Below the pieces are notes generated by a model that worked only from the letters and a program-made list of their open reading frames with translations, was not told the DNA's origin and ran no database searches. The position numbers were made by a program, and so were the translations under genes. A stretch of 32,696 nucleotides of DNA. Source: Hyphomicrobiales bacterium. GTDB lineage: Bacteria > Pseudomonadota > Alphaproteobacteria > Rhizobiales > Rhizobiaceae. Shown piece after piece: positions 1 through 8,311 of this stretch (position 1 is the stretch's first letter; each line of letters opens with the position of its first letter). The stretch is taken from the NCBI GenBank assembly GCA_900467185.1, contig UBPA01000024.1:1-32696 (forward strand), written 5' to 3'.

Positions 1-130
1 GTACTCGCGGTACCAACCCCCTTAGAGCATTCTTTGTGGGATAACCCAACTGCCGAATGGTTGCCTTGAGCCGCTTGCCAAGCCGGATGTAGAGCTCAAC
101 GGCTCGAAGTCTGTCTGCGTAGGAATACAT
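1..130 (-). pseudogene. 5' end of an IS3-type transposase orfA, cut by the window edge and frameshifted
   Basis: The minus strand from 130 reads MYSYADRLRAVELYIRLGKR and continues KATIRQLGYPTKNAL, which I recognise as the N-terminal helix-turn-helix of an IS3-family OrfA. A good ribosome binding site (GGAGG, about six bases before the ATG) supports the start. Near positions 14-22 the frame is lost: as it stands the sequence reads LRGLVPRV, but removing one base gives LRGWYREY, which is what the family shows. The copy is therefore probably dead, although its remainder lies outside the window. The upstream side of the gene ends within about 40 bases of an IS21 terminal fragment, so two IS remnants abut. 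The assignment is from memory of the family and the fragment is short. Confidence 0.6.
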
Positions 131-173
131 GAACTACCTCCTGCTGGTGGTCCAAGTTTTCGTCCGCACCCCC

Positions 174-236
174 CATGGCTCAATTCTCAAGGGAAATTAT
201 GCGCCTAACCGGCACAGTTCTGCGTGGAAACCAACA
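174..236 (+). repeat. Orphan IS21-family terminal end
   Basis: This stretch matches the istA-side end of the IS21 element found later in the window (21056-21118) at all but two of the last 60 positions, in the same orientation, and finishes with the same terminal GGAAACCAACA. No istA sequence lies to its left; the IS3 remnant is there instead. It is a residual end of a second, closely related copy. Confidence 0.85.
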
Positions 237-247
237 GTCGTGGAATT

Positions 248-302
248 CGTCCTCGCCGGTAGCCTACCAATGCGTCCTCGCCGGTAGCCTACCAATGCGT
301 CC
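248..302 (+). repeat. 25-base tandem duplication (two full units plus five bases)
   Basis: Two perfect 25-base units, 248-272 and 273-297, each beginning CGTCCTCGCCGG, are followed by five bases of a third. The array starts 12 bases after the IS21 end at 236. No coding potential is evident; slippage or a repair event at the IS junction is a plausible origin. Confidence 0.85.
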
Positions 303-488
303 ATGGTTGTGTGGCGAAGCCCGGCGAGCTTAGTGTCAGCGTCCGTCGAATGCGTTAGGGTAGGCCGCAGGTTGCTACATTTTCCGCCGGCGCTCACGAT
401 TGCCCTGCAGCGGCAGGATTCTGGTTAGAAATCAATGCGTTCAGTCCGGTAAACTACGCGTCGGCAGTTCATATCTCATTTAAGGCGA

Positions 489-516
489 ATGGGAGGCCCC
501 GAAAGCGACCTCCCAT
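489..516 (-). terminator. Hairpin downstream of the dehydrogenase remnant
   Basis: ATGGGAGG at 489-496 and CCTCCCAT at 509-516 form a perfect 8-base stem with a 12-base loop. It lies 32 bases past the stop of the minus-strand dehydrogenase remnant. No clear T-run follows on the minus strand, so it is at best a weak terminator. Confidence 0.4.
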
Positions 517-547
517 CGGACGAAGTTTAATTAGACGAGCGTCGTCA

Positions 548-779
548 TTAGCCAACGGCGAAGTCGGTCGACACCGAGACGGTGCGCCATTCGGAGAGGA
601 TGGCAGCGTCTTGTGCGTGCTTTTTCTCGATCGCGGCGACCGTGTCGCTACCGAGCGGCAAGCGGACCGGCGGCATCAGCAAAGGCGATGAGCGCCTCTG
701 CCAGCTTTTGCGTACGTAAGGCGATCCATCTTCCCGAGGGGCTTCCATCGTTGAAATCCAGGACGGTCTGGTCGTTGAT
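548..779 (-). pseudogene. C-terminal remnant of a short-chain dehydrogenase
   Basis: Near the 3' end the minus strand reads RLPLGSDTVAAIEKKHAQDA, then ILSEWRTVSVSTDFAVG and a stop. This closely resembles the usual C-terminus of one group of SDR oxidoreductases (RLPLGSDAV...WxxxSxSTDF). Upstream of about 680 the matching sequence (QKLAEALIAFADAAGP) is in a different frame, so at least one frameshift is present. No Rossmann glycine motif or YxxxK is found, so only the end of the gene survives. The sequence from 780 to 1001 has no recognisable gene and probably holds more debris. Confidence 0.55.
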
Positions 780-1001
780 CGCCGGCGCCCGGTGCCTTCG
801 ATATGTTTGGCTTGTTCGGCACGGGGAGCATGCGACGTCGTTCTTCCGACCTTCCGAGATAGGCTGCCCCGGCCTTTAGCGTGGCACCGGTGTCTGTCGG
901 CCGGATTGCTCAATGGATTGGCCGCACTCGTGTGAGGATTCTCACCCACGGCGCATCTATCAGACGGAAAGGACGGGCCATCCCAGTCCTGGACCAGACA
1001 T

Positions 1002-1934
1002 TCAGATCAGGAGTTCGCAGTTAAGGCCCTTCTCCGTGTTCTCGCGGCAGAAAGCGGCGATCATCTTGCGCAGGATGGCCTCGAACTGCACGACAAGGCG
1101 GGATACCGGGCGGTTTCGGGAGTAAAGCATCGCAAACGTCAGTGGAACGGCGCGCTCATAGGCAATCGGCACGACAAGGCCCTGCGGATCGAAGGGAAGC
1201 ACAAGCGGATGCGCAAAGGCGATGCCCATTCCGCACTGAACCATGTGCAGCGAGGCAATCGACTGGTTCGTCGAGATCACCTGAAGATCGCATGCCTCAC
1301 TCTGTAGGCTCTCCCGAAGGACAAAGCCCGGCGTCGTTTGGGCACCGTGTGCGATCACGGTTTCATTCTCAAGGTCGGCGGCGGTGATGACAGTGCGAGA
1401 CGAGAGAGGGTGGCCTCTGGGGAGGAGGCAGACCATAGACATGCGCATCAGCGGCTGGACGGCGACGCCAGCCTCGTCGAAGGGCAGGAAGGCAAAGCCG
1501 ATGTCGCAATATTCCTGTCGCACCTGCCGCACGACGTCGGCCGCCGTGTAGACCTCAAGCCGCAGCCTCACCTGCGTGCGCTCAGCCCGGAAGACGTTCA
1601 GCGCCGTCGGCAGTATTCGGGCCGTGAAGGAGGGGACGGAGGCAATGGCCAGCGATCCGGAACGAGCATCCTTCATTTCCGCCGCCTTCCCCTTCAAAGA
1701 GGTCATCTGCGCGAATAGCCGCTCCACATCCGGCAGTACGGAATTGGCTTCCACGGTCAGGCGCGTGCGGCCGTTCGACCGCACGAACAGACTGAAGCCG
1801 AACTGCGCCTCCAGTTCTTTGAGCGTTTGGCTGACCGCAGGCTGCGAGATGCGCAGCAGCCGTGCCGTCTCCGTCACACTTTGCGTGCGGGCGAAGAGCC
1901 GAAAGGTCTCCAACTGCCGGAAGCCCAGGTTCAT
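1002..1934 (-). CDS. LysR-family transcriptional regulator (of the Dpp-type ABC operon)
   Basis: A 310-residue LysR-type regulator. The N-terminal winged helix-turn-helix covers roughly residues 6-65 (SVTETARLLRISQPAVSQ). A substrate-binding domain occupies about residue 90 to the end and contains IGFAFLPFDEAG and MVCLLPRGHPL. The ATG at 1934 was chosen over an upstream in-frame start at 2006 because AAGGAATTG precedes it and the family N-terminus begins here. The gene is divergent from the peptide-type ABC transporter with about 100 bases between them, the classic layout for a regulator and its target. It strongly resembles the second LysR protein in this window (9795-10724): the first 30 residues share about 21 identities. 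The inducer is unknown; an imported ligand or a breakdown product is likely. Confidence 0.92.
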   Translation of the reverse strand: MNLGFRQLETFRLFARTQSVTETARLLRISQPAVSQTLKELEAQFGFSLFVRSNGRTRLTVEANSVLPDVERLFAQMTSLKGKAAEMKDARSGSLAIASVPSFTARILPTALNVFRAERTQVRLRLEVYTAADVVRQVRQEYCDIGFAFLPFDEAGVAVQPLMRMSMVCLLPRGHPLSSRTVITAADLENETVIAHGAQTTPGFVLRESLQSEACDLQVISTNQSIASLHMVQCGMGIAFAHPLVLPFDPQGLVVPIAYERAVPLTFAMLYSRNRPVSRLVVQFEAILRKMIAAFCRENTEKGLNCELLI

Positions 1935-2033
1935 AATCAATTCCTTATGGCGACATAGATGCTTTGTATTAGTTCTAATGGCGAAAGTCTGCAATTCTTG
2001 CCGCAAGGCCGATTTGGCAGGATAGGACGAACA
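1935..2033. promoter_or_regulatory. Divergent control region between LysR gene and ABC operon
   Basis: The 99-base gap must carry both promoters. It contains a palindrome ATTAG-TT-CTAAT at 1968-1979, a plausible LysR-type site. It also contains CATAGATGCTTT at 1954-1965, which resembles CATAGGTATTTT in the other divergent region (10794-10805), differing only by transitions. I could not place -35/-10 boxes with confidence. Confidence 0.45.
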
Positions 2034-2876
2034 TTGGAAACGCTCTTCGATATCAGCGGGCTTGAGATAGACATCTCCATGAAAACCAGCGTTCTACACG
2101 CGGTTCGGGGTGTATCTTTCTCGATCGGCAAGGCGCAAACGCTGTGCCTCGTGGGCGAATCGGGATCGGGGAAATCGCTGACCGCCCTCTCGATTCTTGG
2201 TCTGTTGCCGCAAGGCGCGACGCGCCGTGTCGAGCGCATGACGTTTCGCGGCGAGGATATGGCCGGATTGTCCGAGCGCGGCATGCAGGATCTGCGCGGT
2301 CGGTCGATTAGCGTCATCTTCCAGGATCCGATGATGGCCTTTAACCCGACGATGACGATCGGGCGTCAGTTGGAGGAGGTGTATCTCCGCCATATCGCGC
2401 GGGACCGGAAGGCCGCAACGGCAAAGGCGCTCGATCTCCTCGAGCGGGTAGGCGTGACACAACCCGCGACCCGCATGAGGCAATATCCCCATCAGCTCTC
2501 CGGTGGCCTGCGCCAGCGCGCAATGATCGCCATGGCGCTAATGTGCGAGCCGGATCTGCTGATCGCCGACGAGCCGACGACCGCGCTCGACGTAACCATG
2601 CAGGCGCAGGTGCTAACGCTGCTGCGCTCCATCCAGGTCTCGTTCGGGATCTCGATCCTGTTCATCACGCACGATCTCGGCGTTGTCGCTGCCATCGCCG
2701 ATACGGTCGCCGTGATGAAGGCGGGACAGATCATCGAAGTCGGTGACGTTCGCCAGGTCCTGAGGTCGCCGCGCGAGGCGTACACGAAAGCTCTCATCGA
2801 CGCAGTCCCGAAAGTAACGCCGCTGCTGGCGCAGAAGGCCGCAGCCCTTGCAGTCGGGGAGTACGTCCATGGCTGA
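2034..2876 (+). CDS. Oligopeptide/dipeptide-type ABC transporter ATPase (DppD/OppD family)
   Basis: The first of two ATPases of a peptide-type importer; it hydrolyses ATP on the inner face of the membrane. Walker A is GESGSGKS at residues 41-48, the Q-loop is at about 97, the signature LSGG is at 155-158, Walker B (LLIADEP) is at about 175-181 and the switch His is at 213. I chose the TTG at 2034 because AGGA sits six bases upstream and the domain begins right there; an ATG at 1959 would add 25 residues that look non-native. At 280 residues it is shorter than typical DppD (about 320-330) because the C-terminal oligopeptide-type tail is reduced. It overlaps the next ATPase gene by eight bases, indicating translational coupling. 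Confidence 0.92.
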   Translation: METLFDISGLEIDISMKTSVLHAVRGVSFSIGKAQTLCLVGESGSGKSLTALSILGLLPQGATRRVERMTFRGEDMAGLSERGMQDLRGRSISVIFQDPMMAFNPTMTIGRQLEEVYLRHIARDRKAATAKALDLLERVGVTQPATRMRQYPHQLSGGLRQRAMIAMALMCEPDLLIADEPTTALDVTMQAQVLTLLRSIQVSFGISILFITHDLGVVAAIADTVAVMKAGQIIEVGDVRQVLRSPREAYTKALIDAVPKVTPLLAQKAAALAVGEYVHG

Positions 2877-3708
2877 GATGAAACGCGAGATTGCTATGGA
2901 AGCGGCTGTCGTCACGCGCGTGTTTCCGGTGAAGGGGCCGGACAAGGTCTTCACCGCCGTGGATGCCGTGAACCTCCGGCTCTACAGCAACGAAACGCTG
3001 GCCCTTGTGGGCGAGTCCGGATCCGGCAAGACGACGCTGTCGCGCATCATGCTCGGTCTTCTTCCTCCAACGACAGGCGACGTCCAGATCTTCGGCCGGG
3101 ATATCTCGACCTATGGCCGGCTCGAGCGGGCACGCATGGTGCAGCCGGTTTTTCAGGATCCCTATGCTTCGCTCAATCCGCGCAAGCGGATTGCCGATGT
3201 CATTGCCATGCCGCTCCTGGCTGCCGGACCCGTGCCAAAGGAGGATGTGCGTGACAAGGTTCTCGATCTTCTCCAGAAGGTGGATCTGCCCGCCGCCTTC
3301 GCCGAGCGGTTCCCGCACGAGCTTTCTGGCGGCCAGCGCCAGCGCGTGGCGATTGCCAGGGCGCTGATCAACCGCCCGCGCATCCTCGTCTGCGACGAGC
3401 CGACCTCCGCTCTCGATGTCTCCGTCCAGGCGCAGATCCTGCAACTTCTTAAGGATCTGAAGGCACAGTTCGGATTGTCCTATCTGATCGTCACGCACAA
3501 TATCGGCGTCGTGACGGAACTCGCCGACCGGGTCGCCGTCATGTATCGCGGCGGGATTGTGGAGGAGGGACGGGTCGATGACGTTCTGTCCGATCCCCGC
3601 GCCGACTATACGAGGCAGCTTCTGTCGGCTGTCCTGCCCGTCGATCCCGATCTTGCCCGGCTGCCGACCGTGCCTCTGATGCCTCTTTCTTCCACGCAGA
3701 CTTTCTAA
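2869..3708 (+). CDS. Oligopeptide/dipeptide-type ABC transporter ATPase (DppF/OppF family)
   Basis: The partner ATPase of 279 residues. Walker A is GESGSGKT at 48-55, the signature LSGGQRQR starts at 152, Walker B (LVCDEP) is at about 173-178 and the switch His is at 210. The ATG at 2869 follows GGGGAG with good spacing; a start at 2848 is also open but lacks support. DppD and DppF form a heterodimer under two permeases. The gene lies 17 bases before the binding-protein gene in one operon. The sequence does not distinguish dipeptide, glutathione, nickel or opine specificity. Confidence 0.92.
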   Translation: MAEMKREIAMEAAVVTRVFPVKGPDKVFTAVDAVNLRLYSNETLALVGESGSGKTTLSRIMLGLLPPTTGDVQIFGRDISTYGRLERARMVQPVFQDPYASLNPRKRIADVIAMPLLAAGPVPKEDVRDKVLDLLQKVDLPAAFAERFPHELSGGQRQRVAIARALINRPRILVCDEPTSALDVSVQAQILQLLKDLKAQFGLSYLIVTHNIGVVTELADRVAVMYRGGIVEEGRVDDVLSDPRADYTRQLLSAVLPVDPDLARLPTVPLMPLSSTQTF

Positions 3709-3725
3709 CGTCAGGAGAATACACC

Positions 3726-5246
3726 ATGGTCAACCCTTTGATGCGAGGTGTGCTTGCGATCGTTGCCGCCGGTCTTGTCTTGCTGCCTGTCACGGCTCTT
3801 GCCGGCAAGGACGACGACACGCTCGTTGCGGCCTTTCAGGCAAAGCTTCCAAGTCTCGATCGCTACCACGCGCCCGGCCGCGAGGGATTTTTGTTGGGCC
3901 TCCTTGCCTACGACGCACTGGTCTATCGCGATCCGAATACCTTCGAACTGAAGCCGCTGCTGGCAACTGCATGGCGGCAGGTCGATGAGAAGACCTGGGA
4001 ATTCGATCTGCGCTCCGGCGTGAAGTTTCACAATGGTGATCCGATGACGGCCGAGGACGTGGCCTACAGCCTGTCCTATGCGGCCGATCCTGTGAACAAG
4101 GTGTTCAACCGCATGACCGGCGGATGGATCGAGCGCGTTGACGTGGTCGATCCCCTGAAGGTCCGTGTCGTCGGCAAGCAGGTGACGCCGCTGGCGCTCG
4201 AATATCTGCTTCAGCTTCCGATCGAGCCAAAAGCATATCGCGAAGCCGTCGGCATTCAGGGCTTTGCTGAAAAGCCGGTCGGCACCGGCCCCTACAAGAT
4301 CAGCGGTGGCAGCGGCAACGACGTGATCTTCACCCGCAACGACGATTACTTCGAGGGTGGCGGCAAGTCCAAACCCGCGATCAAGACGCTGGTCTACCGG
4401 GCCATTCCCGACGTCAACACCCAGGTCGCCGAGCTCATTGGCGGCGGTATCGACTGGGCCTACTATATTCCGGTCGATCAGGCAGGGAAGCTGAAGATGA
4501 TGCCTATGGTGGATGTCATCAATGCCGAAACCTTCCGGATCGGCTTCCTGACGCTGGACGCAGCCGGCCTTTCGAGCCCGGACAGCCCCTTGAAGGACCT
4601 GCGGGTGCGCCAGGCCATCGCACATGCGATCGACAGGGACGCGCTGGCCAAGACCCTCGTCGGCGGCGCGTCGAAGCCAATTGCTTCGGCATGCACGCCC
4701 TCCCAGTTCGGCTGTATCGCGGATGTGACGCAATACGGATATGACGTCGAGAAGGCCAAGGCGCTGATGGCGCAGGCAGGCTTTGCCGACGGTTTCGATA
4801 TCGATATCTACGGCTATCGCAGTCGTCCGGTCGCCGAAGCCATCATCGGCTATCTGAATGCGATAGGGATCCGTGCGAATTTGCACTGGATGCAGTACTC
4901 CGCCGTCATCCAGCAGCGCCGCGATCACAAGACCCCGATCGTCATCGACGACTTCGGTTCGGCTGGTATCAACGACGTCGGTGCCATCCTGCCGTTCTTC
5001 TTCGCGGAATCACCGGACGACCAGTCGCGCGATCCGGCGGTGACGGCTGCGATCAGGGAGGCAGGGTCCACCGCGGATCCTGAACAGCGCAAGGCGCTCT
5101 ATGCGAAGGCTCTCAAGCGCATCGCCGACGAGGCGTACTGGACGCCGATGTTCAGCATGCCGGTCAACTACGTGATGTCGAAGGATGTGACGGTTCCCGT
5201 GCCGGCCGACGAGAACGTCGAGTTCTGGCGCGCCACCTGGAAATAG
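3726..5246 (+). CDS. Peptide-type ABC transporter periplasmic binding protein (SBP_bac_5 family)
   Basis: A 506-residue extracytoplasmic binding protein. A signal peptide covers about residues 1-26, with a hydrophobic core and ALA before GKDDD. The mature part shows family-5 features: WEFDLRSGVKFHNGDPMTAE near residue 93, the KPVGTGPYKI loop, and VRQAIAHAIDRDAL in the second half. Such proteins bind short peptides, but also nickel, opines, sugars or other amides, so the ligand cannot be read from sequence. The start follows AGGAG by a normal distance. The gene sits after both ATPase genes and before both permease genes. A GC-rich hairpin candidate (CGTTC/GAACG, 5280-5298) lies in the 73-base gap downstream and could damp permease expression relative to the abundant binding protein. 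Confidence 0.92.
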   Translation: MVNPLMRGVLAIVAAGLVLLPVTALAGKDDDTLVAAFQAKLPSLDRYHAPGREGFLLGLLAYDALVYRDPNTFELKPLLATAWRQVDEKTWEFDLRSGVKFHNGDPMTAEDVAYSLSYAADPVNKVFNRMTGGWIERVDVVDPLKVRVVGKQVTPLALEYLLQLPIEPKAYREAVGIQGFAEKPVGTGPYKISGGSGNDVIFTRNDDYFEGGGKSKPAIKTLVYRAIPDVNTQVAELIGGGIDWAYYIPVDQAGKLKMMPMVDVINAETFRIGFLTLDAAGLSSPDSPLKDLRVRQAIAHAIDRDALAKTLVGGASKPIASACTPSQFGCIADVTQYGYDVEKAKALMAQAGFADGFDIDIYGYRSRPVAEAIIGYLNAIGIRANLHWMQYSAVIQQRRDHKTPIVIDDFGSAGINDVGAILPFFFAESPDDQSRDPAVTAAIREAGSTADPEQRKALYAKALKRIADEAYWTPMFSMPVNYVMSKDVTVPVPADENVEFWRATWK

Positions 5247-5319
5247 GTGCCATTCCTACGCCGGTCACGGGGCGGAGGACGTTCCGGCCGGCCGAACGAC
5301 GATAAGCGAGTGAACCACA

Positions 5320-6237
5320 ATGGCTTCTTATATTGCGCGCAGGCTGGGCCTTGCCGTTCTTGTGATGCTGACGATTTCGTTTCTCAGTTTCCTGATGCTG
5401 AAAATGTCCGGCGATCTTGCCATTTCGATGGCTGGGGAAGGCAGCGGGGCAGACTATGTCGAGTTTCTCCGCAAGACCTATGGCTGGGACAAGCCGCTGA
5501 TCACGCAATACTGGGACTGGCTGGTGAAGGCGCTTCAGGGCGATATCGGCACATCTTTCTACTACGGCAGCCCGGTGATGACACTGATCGTCGAGCGCAT
5601 GCCGGCGACCCTGGCTCTCGGCGCCATGGCGATTGTCATGGCGCTCTGCACCGCCATTCCGCTGGGCATGGCGGCAGGCCGCTATCCTGGCCGGCTGATA
5701 GACAAAGTGGCCTTGCTGGTTGCACTTCTCGGCGTCTCCACACCGATCTTCTGGCTGAGCTTCCTGCTGATCCTCGTGCTCGGCCTGCAATTCGCCGTCC
5801 TGCCGATTTCCGGTGGCGGGTCGTTCCGGCACCTGATCATGCCGGCCATGGCGCTCGCCTTCTACTCCATGCCGGCGATCATCCGCATCTCGCGCGCAGG
5901 CATGATCGAGGTGATGCGCTCCGACTATATCCGCACCGCGCGCGCCAAGGGATTGCGGCCGCACCGGATCTATCTCGGCCACGCGCTCCGCAACACGCTC
6001 GTACCGGTGGTGGCGGTCGCCTCCGTCCAGTTCGGCTTCTTGCTCGGCGGTTCGGTGGTGGTGGAGAATATCTTCGCCATCCATGGCATCGGCTACCTCA
6101 CCTGGGAAGCGATCAACCAGAACGACTATCCCGTCGTCCAGGCAGCCCTTCTTGCCGTGTCGGCCGCCTATGTGGTGCTGACCCTTCTTGCCGATATCGT
6201 CAATATGATGATCGACCCCCGTATCAGACTGGATTGA
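5320..6237 (+). CDS. Peptide-type ABC transporter permease (DppB family)
   Basis: A 305-residue inner-membrane permease with about six transmembrane segments. The first is at residues 8-30 (ARRLGLAVLVMLTISFLSFL). The cytoplasmic EAA-type coupling loop is clear: YIRTARAKGLRPHRIYLGHA followed by LRN near residues 205-227. The DppB N-terminal module, with its periplasmic loop containing the LRKTYGWDKPLITQYWDW stretch, matches the family. The gene ends three bases before the DppC-type permease gene. The ribosome binding site is weak, so coupling to upstream translation is limited by the 73-base gap. Confidence 0.93.
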   Translation: MASYIARRLGLAVLVMLTISFLSFLMLKMSGDLAISMAGEGSGADYVEFLRKTYGWDKPLITQYWDWLVKALQGDIGTSFYYGSPVMTLIVERMPATLALGAMAIVMALCTAIPLGMAAGRYPGRLIDKVALLVALLGVSTPIFWLSFLLILVLGLQFAVLPISGGGSFRHLIMPAMALAFYSMPAIIRISRAGMIEVMRSDYIRTARAKGLRPHRIYLGHALRNTLVPVVAVASVQFGFLLGGSVVVENIFAIHGIGYLTWEAINQNDYPVVQAALLAVSAAYVVLTLLADIVNMMIDPRIRLD

Positions 6238-6240
6238 GCC

Positions 6241-7128
6241 ATGACCATGCCCATTATCGAGGACACAGCGACGGCCCGTCTCTGGAAGCGTCCAAGGCTG
6301 CCCGTCGGACGCTTCGGACTGATCGTCGGCGCCGCGATCATCGCCGCCATTCTTTTTGCGGCTTTGCTTGCCCCCTGGATCGCGCCGCACTCGCCCTATG
6401 ACCAGTCCCTGACGAACCGATTGATCAAGCCGGTCTTCATGGATGGCGGCAGTTGGAACCACGTTCTCGGCACCGACCATCTCGGCCGCGATTATCTGAG
6501 CCGCCTCATGTTCGGCGCGCGGCTGTCGCTGATGATCGGCTTCGGAACGATCCTTATGTCCGCGCTCGTCGGCATCGGTCTTGGCCTTGCCGCTGGATAT
6601 TTCGGCGGGCGGGTCGATCTCGTGGTGATGTTCCTGCTGACGGTTCGCCTCAGCCTGCCGATCATGCTGGTGGCGATCTCGTTGGTCGGGCTTCTTGGAA
6701 ACTCGCTCTTCCTCATGATGGTGATCCTTGCCTGCTTCCTGTGGGATCAGTTCCTCGTTGTCACGCGCTCCCTGACCATGCGTTTTCGCGATGCCGAATT
6801 CGTTCAGGCGGCGCGGGCGGCGGGCCTGTCGGATCGCAAGATCATGATCTCGGAAATCCTGCCAAATCTCGTCAGCCCGCTCGTCGTCGTCGCGACGCTG
6901 GAAATGGCCCATGCCATACTTCTCGAGGCTGCCCTTTCTTTCCTCGGTCTCGGCATACGCCCGCCGGACAGTTCTTGGGGGCTGATGATTGCGGAGGCCA
7001 AGGACTTCGTGTTCTTCGAGCCGTGGCTCGTCAACGTTCCCGGCTTGGCGATCTTCATCCTCGTCGCCGGCATCACGTTCCTCGGCGAGGGCCTGCGGTC
7101 ACTCTACGCACCCGACGGCTCCCGCTGA
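6241..7128 (+). CDS. Peptide-type ABC transporter permease (DppC family)
   Basis: A 295-residue inner-membrane permease that pairs with DppB. The N-terminal segment (residues 22-45) is hydrophobic and is followed by the family motif HVLGTDHLGRDYLSRLMFGA. The EAA loop is FVQAARAAGLSDRKIMISEI followed by LPN. The C-terminus carries the typical ALSFLGLGIRPPDSSWGLMI and a GLR-rich end. It starts three bases after the previous stop. It completes a five-gene importer in the order ATPase, ATPase, binding protein, permease, permease, which is the reverse of the usual binding-protein-first arrangement. Confidence 0.93.
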   Translation: MTMPIIEDTATARLWKRPRLPVGRFGLIVGAAIIAAILFAALLAPWIAPHSPYDQSLTNRLIKPVFMDGGSWNHVLGTDHLGRDYLSRLMFGARLSLMIGFGTILMSALVGIGLGLAAGYFGGRVDLVVMFLLTVRLSLPIMLVAISLVGLLGNSLFLMMVILACFLWDQFLVVTRSLTMRFRDAEFVQAARAAGLSDRKIMISEILPNLVSPLVVVATLEMAHAILLEAALSFLGLGIRPPDSSWGLMIAEAKDFVFFEPWLVNVPGLAIFILVAGITFLGEGLRSLYAPDGSR

Positions 7129-7230
7129 AGTACGGTTCCGCCAGAACAAGCATGCAAAGCAAAACGCATGGCTGCGCGAGGAAACGCGAATACATTCTAC
7201 ATCCCGTATTTTCAAATCCGGAAGAAAGAT

Positions 7231-8295
7231 ATGAACAACGCCCCGATCGGTCCGCTCGACCGCCGGCTGCTCCGGCGCGTGGCTGAAACTCTCCTTTTTG
7301 GTGTCTTGGGTGGAGGCGCCCTGCAGGCAACCGGCTTTCCGGCTGGCTGGCTCTGCGGTTCCATGGCCGGAGTCATGGCTGCAGCGCTCATGGGCCGCTT
7401 GCTGATCGTCCCCGACGGTCTTCGCGGTGGTGCCTTTATTCTGCTCGGTGCTTCCATGGGCACTGCCCTGACGCCGGAAACTGTCGAGAAGATGGAGACT
7501 TGGCACGTCAGTATCGCCATGCTCATGCTTTCGGTCGCCGCGACCATGATGGTCGGCACGCAGTATCTGATCCGGCGCCATGGCTGGGATGTCGCCTCCG
7601 CTCGGCTGAGCTCGGTTCCGGGCGCCCTGTCGGCCGTGCTGGCGATTGCCAGCGACGTCAAGGGCGATACGGCGAGGATAACCATCAGCCAGACCCTCCG
7701 GCAGATCGTTCTCGTCTGCCTCGTGCCGGTTCTTCTTTATTTCGGCCCCGAGGCTGTATTGGTCGCAAGGCCGCCGGATGCAGATCTCGTCGATCTGGTC
7801 TTGATGCTGGCGGCAGGCAGTACGGGCGGGCTCGTCTGCGCGCGGCTCGGGGTGCCGGGCGGGCTGCTCGTCGGTGCGCTTCTCGGCAGTGGAGGGCTGC
7901 ATGCAGCAGGCGGTGTCGCCGGCGTCGTGCCACAGCCGCTGCTCGTCTTTTCCTATGTCGTCGTCGGTAGCGCCATCGGTTCACGGCTGCGCGGGACACG
8001 CATCTCGGTCATTGTCGCAACCTTGCGCCCGGCGCTTGGCAGCATTGCCACCGCCATCGGGATCGCCGCGCTCTTTGCCGGCGCGACCTCCGTCCTGACG
8101 GAACTGCCCTTCAACGAGGTCTGGTTAGCGTTTGCGCCCGGCGGCGTCGAGGCGATGACGATCCTCGCCTTCATACTCAACCTCGACCCGAGTTTCGTCA
8201 GCGCCCATCACGTCATCCGGCTAATTGCCCTGATGCTGCTCAGTCCGCTCTGGACGATGGGCCTGCCGCGCATCGGCAGGCCTGACAACGGTTGA
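7231..8295 (+). CDS. AbrB-family inner-membrane protein (formerly 'ammonia monooxygenase')
   Basis: A 354-residue polytopic membrane protein with about ten hydrophobic segments and an internal duplication. Each half carries a glycine-rich stretch: PAGWLCGSMAGVMAAALMGR near residue 40 and PGGLLVGALLGSGGLHAAGG in the second half. This is the membrane AbrB family, whose biochemical role is poorly established and which is unrelated to the DNA-binding AbrB of Bacillus; the ammonia monooxygenase label is historical and unsupported. The ATG at 7231 follows GGAAGAAAG; an upstream in-frame start at 7168 lacks a binding site. The gene lies 102 bases after the permease on the same strand and is likely co-transcribed with it, which would fit transport of a related compound. 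Confidence 0.8.
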   Translation: MNNAPIGPLDRRLLRRVAETLLFGVLGGGALQATGFPAGWLCGSMAGVMAAALMGRLLIVPDGLRGGAFILLGASMGTALTPETVEKMETWHVSIAMLMLSVAATMMVGTQYLIRRHGWDVASARLSSVPGALSAVLAIASDVKGDTARITISQTLRQIVLVCLVPVLLYFGPEAVLVARPPDADLVDLVLMLAAGSTGGLVCARLGVPGGLLVGALLGSGGLHAAGGVAGVVPQPLLVFSYVVVGSAIGSRLRGTRISVIVATLRPALGSIATAIGIAALFAGATSVLTELPFNEVWLAFAPGGVEAMTILAFILNLDPSFVSAHHVIRLIALMLLSPLWTMGLPRIGRPDNG

Positions 8296-8311
8296 CTGTT
8301 CGCGTCGGACG

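Noticed and set aside
913-1125. Small plus-strand open frame across the end of the LysR gene
   Set aside because: It has no ribosome binding site or similarity and overlaps a confident gene.
3711-4928. Minus-strand open frame (405 codons) opposite the binding-protein gene
   Set aside because: It is a shadow of a well-supported family-5 binding protein and shows no recognisable motif.
5164-6912. Very long minus-strand open frame (582 codons) opposite the permease genes
   Set aside because: Composition is dominated by Asp, His, Arg and Gln, with no domain; it is the usual antisense shadow of GC-rich membrane-protein genes.
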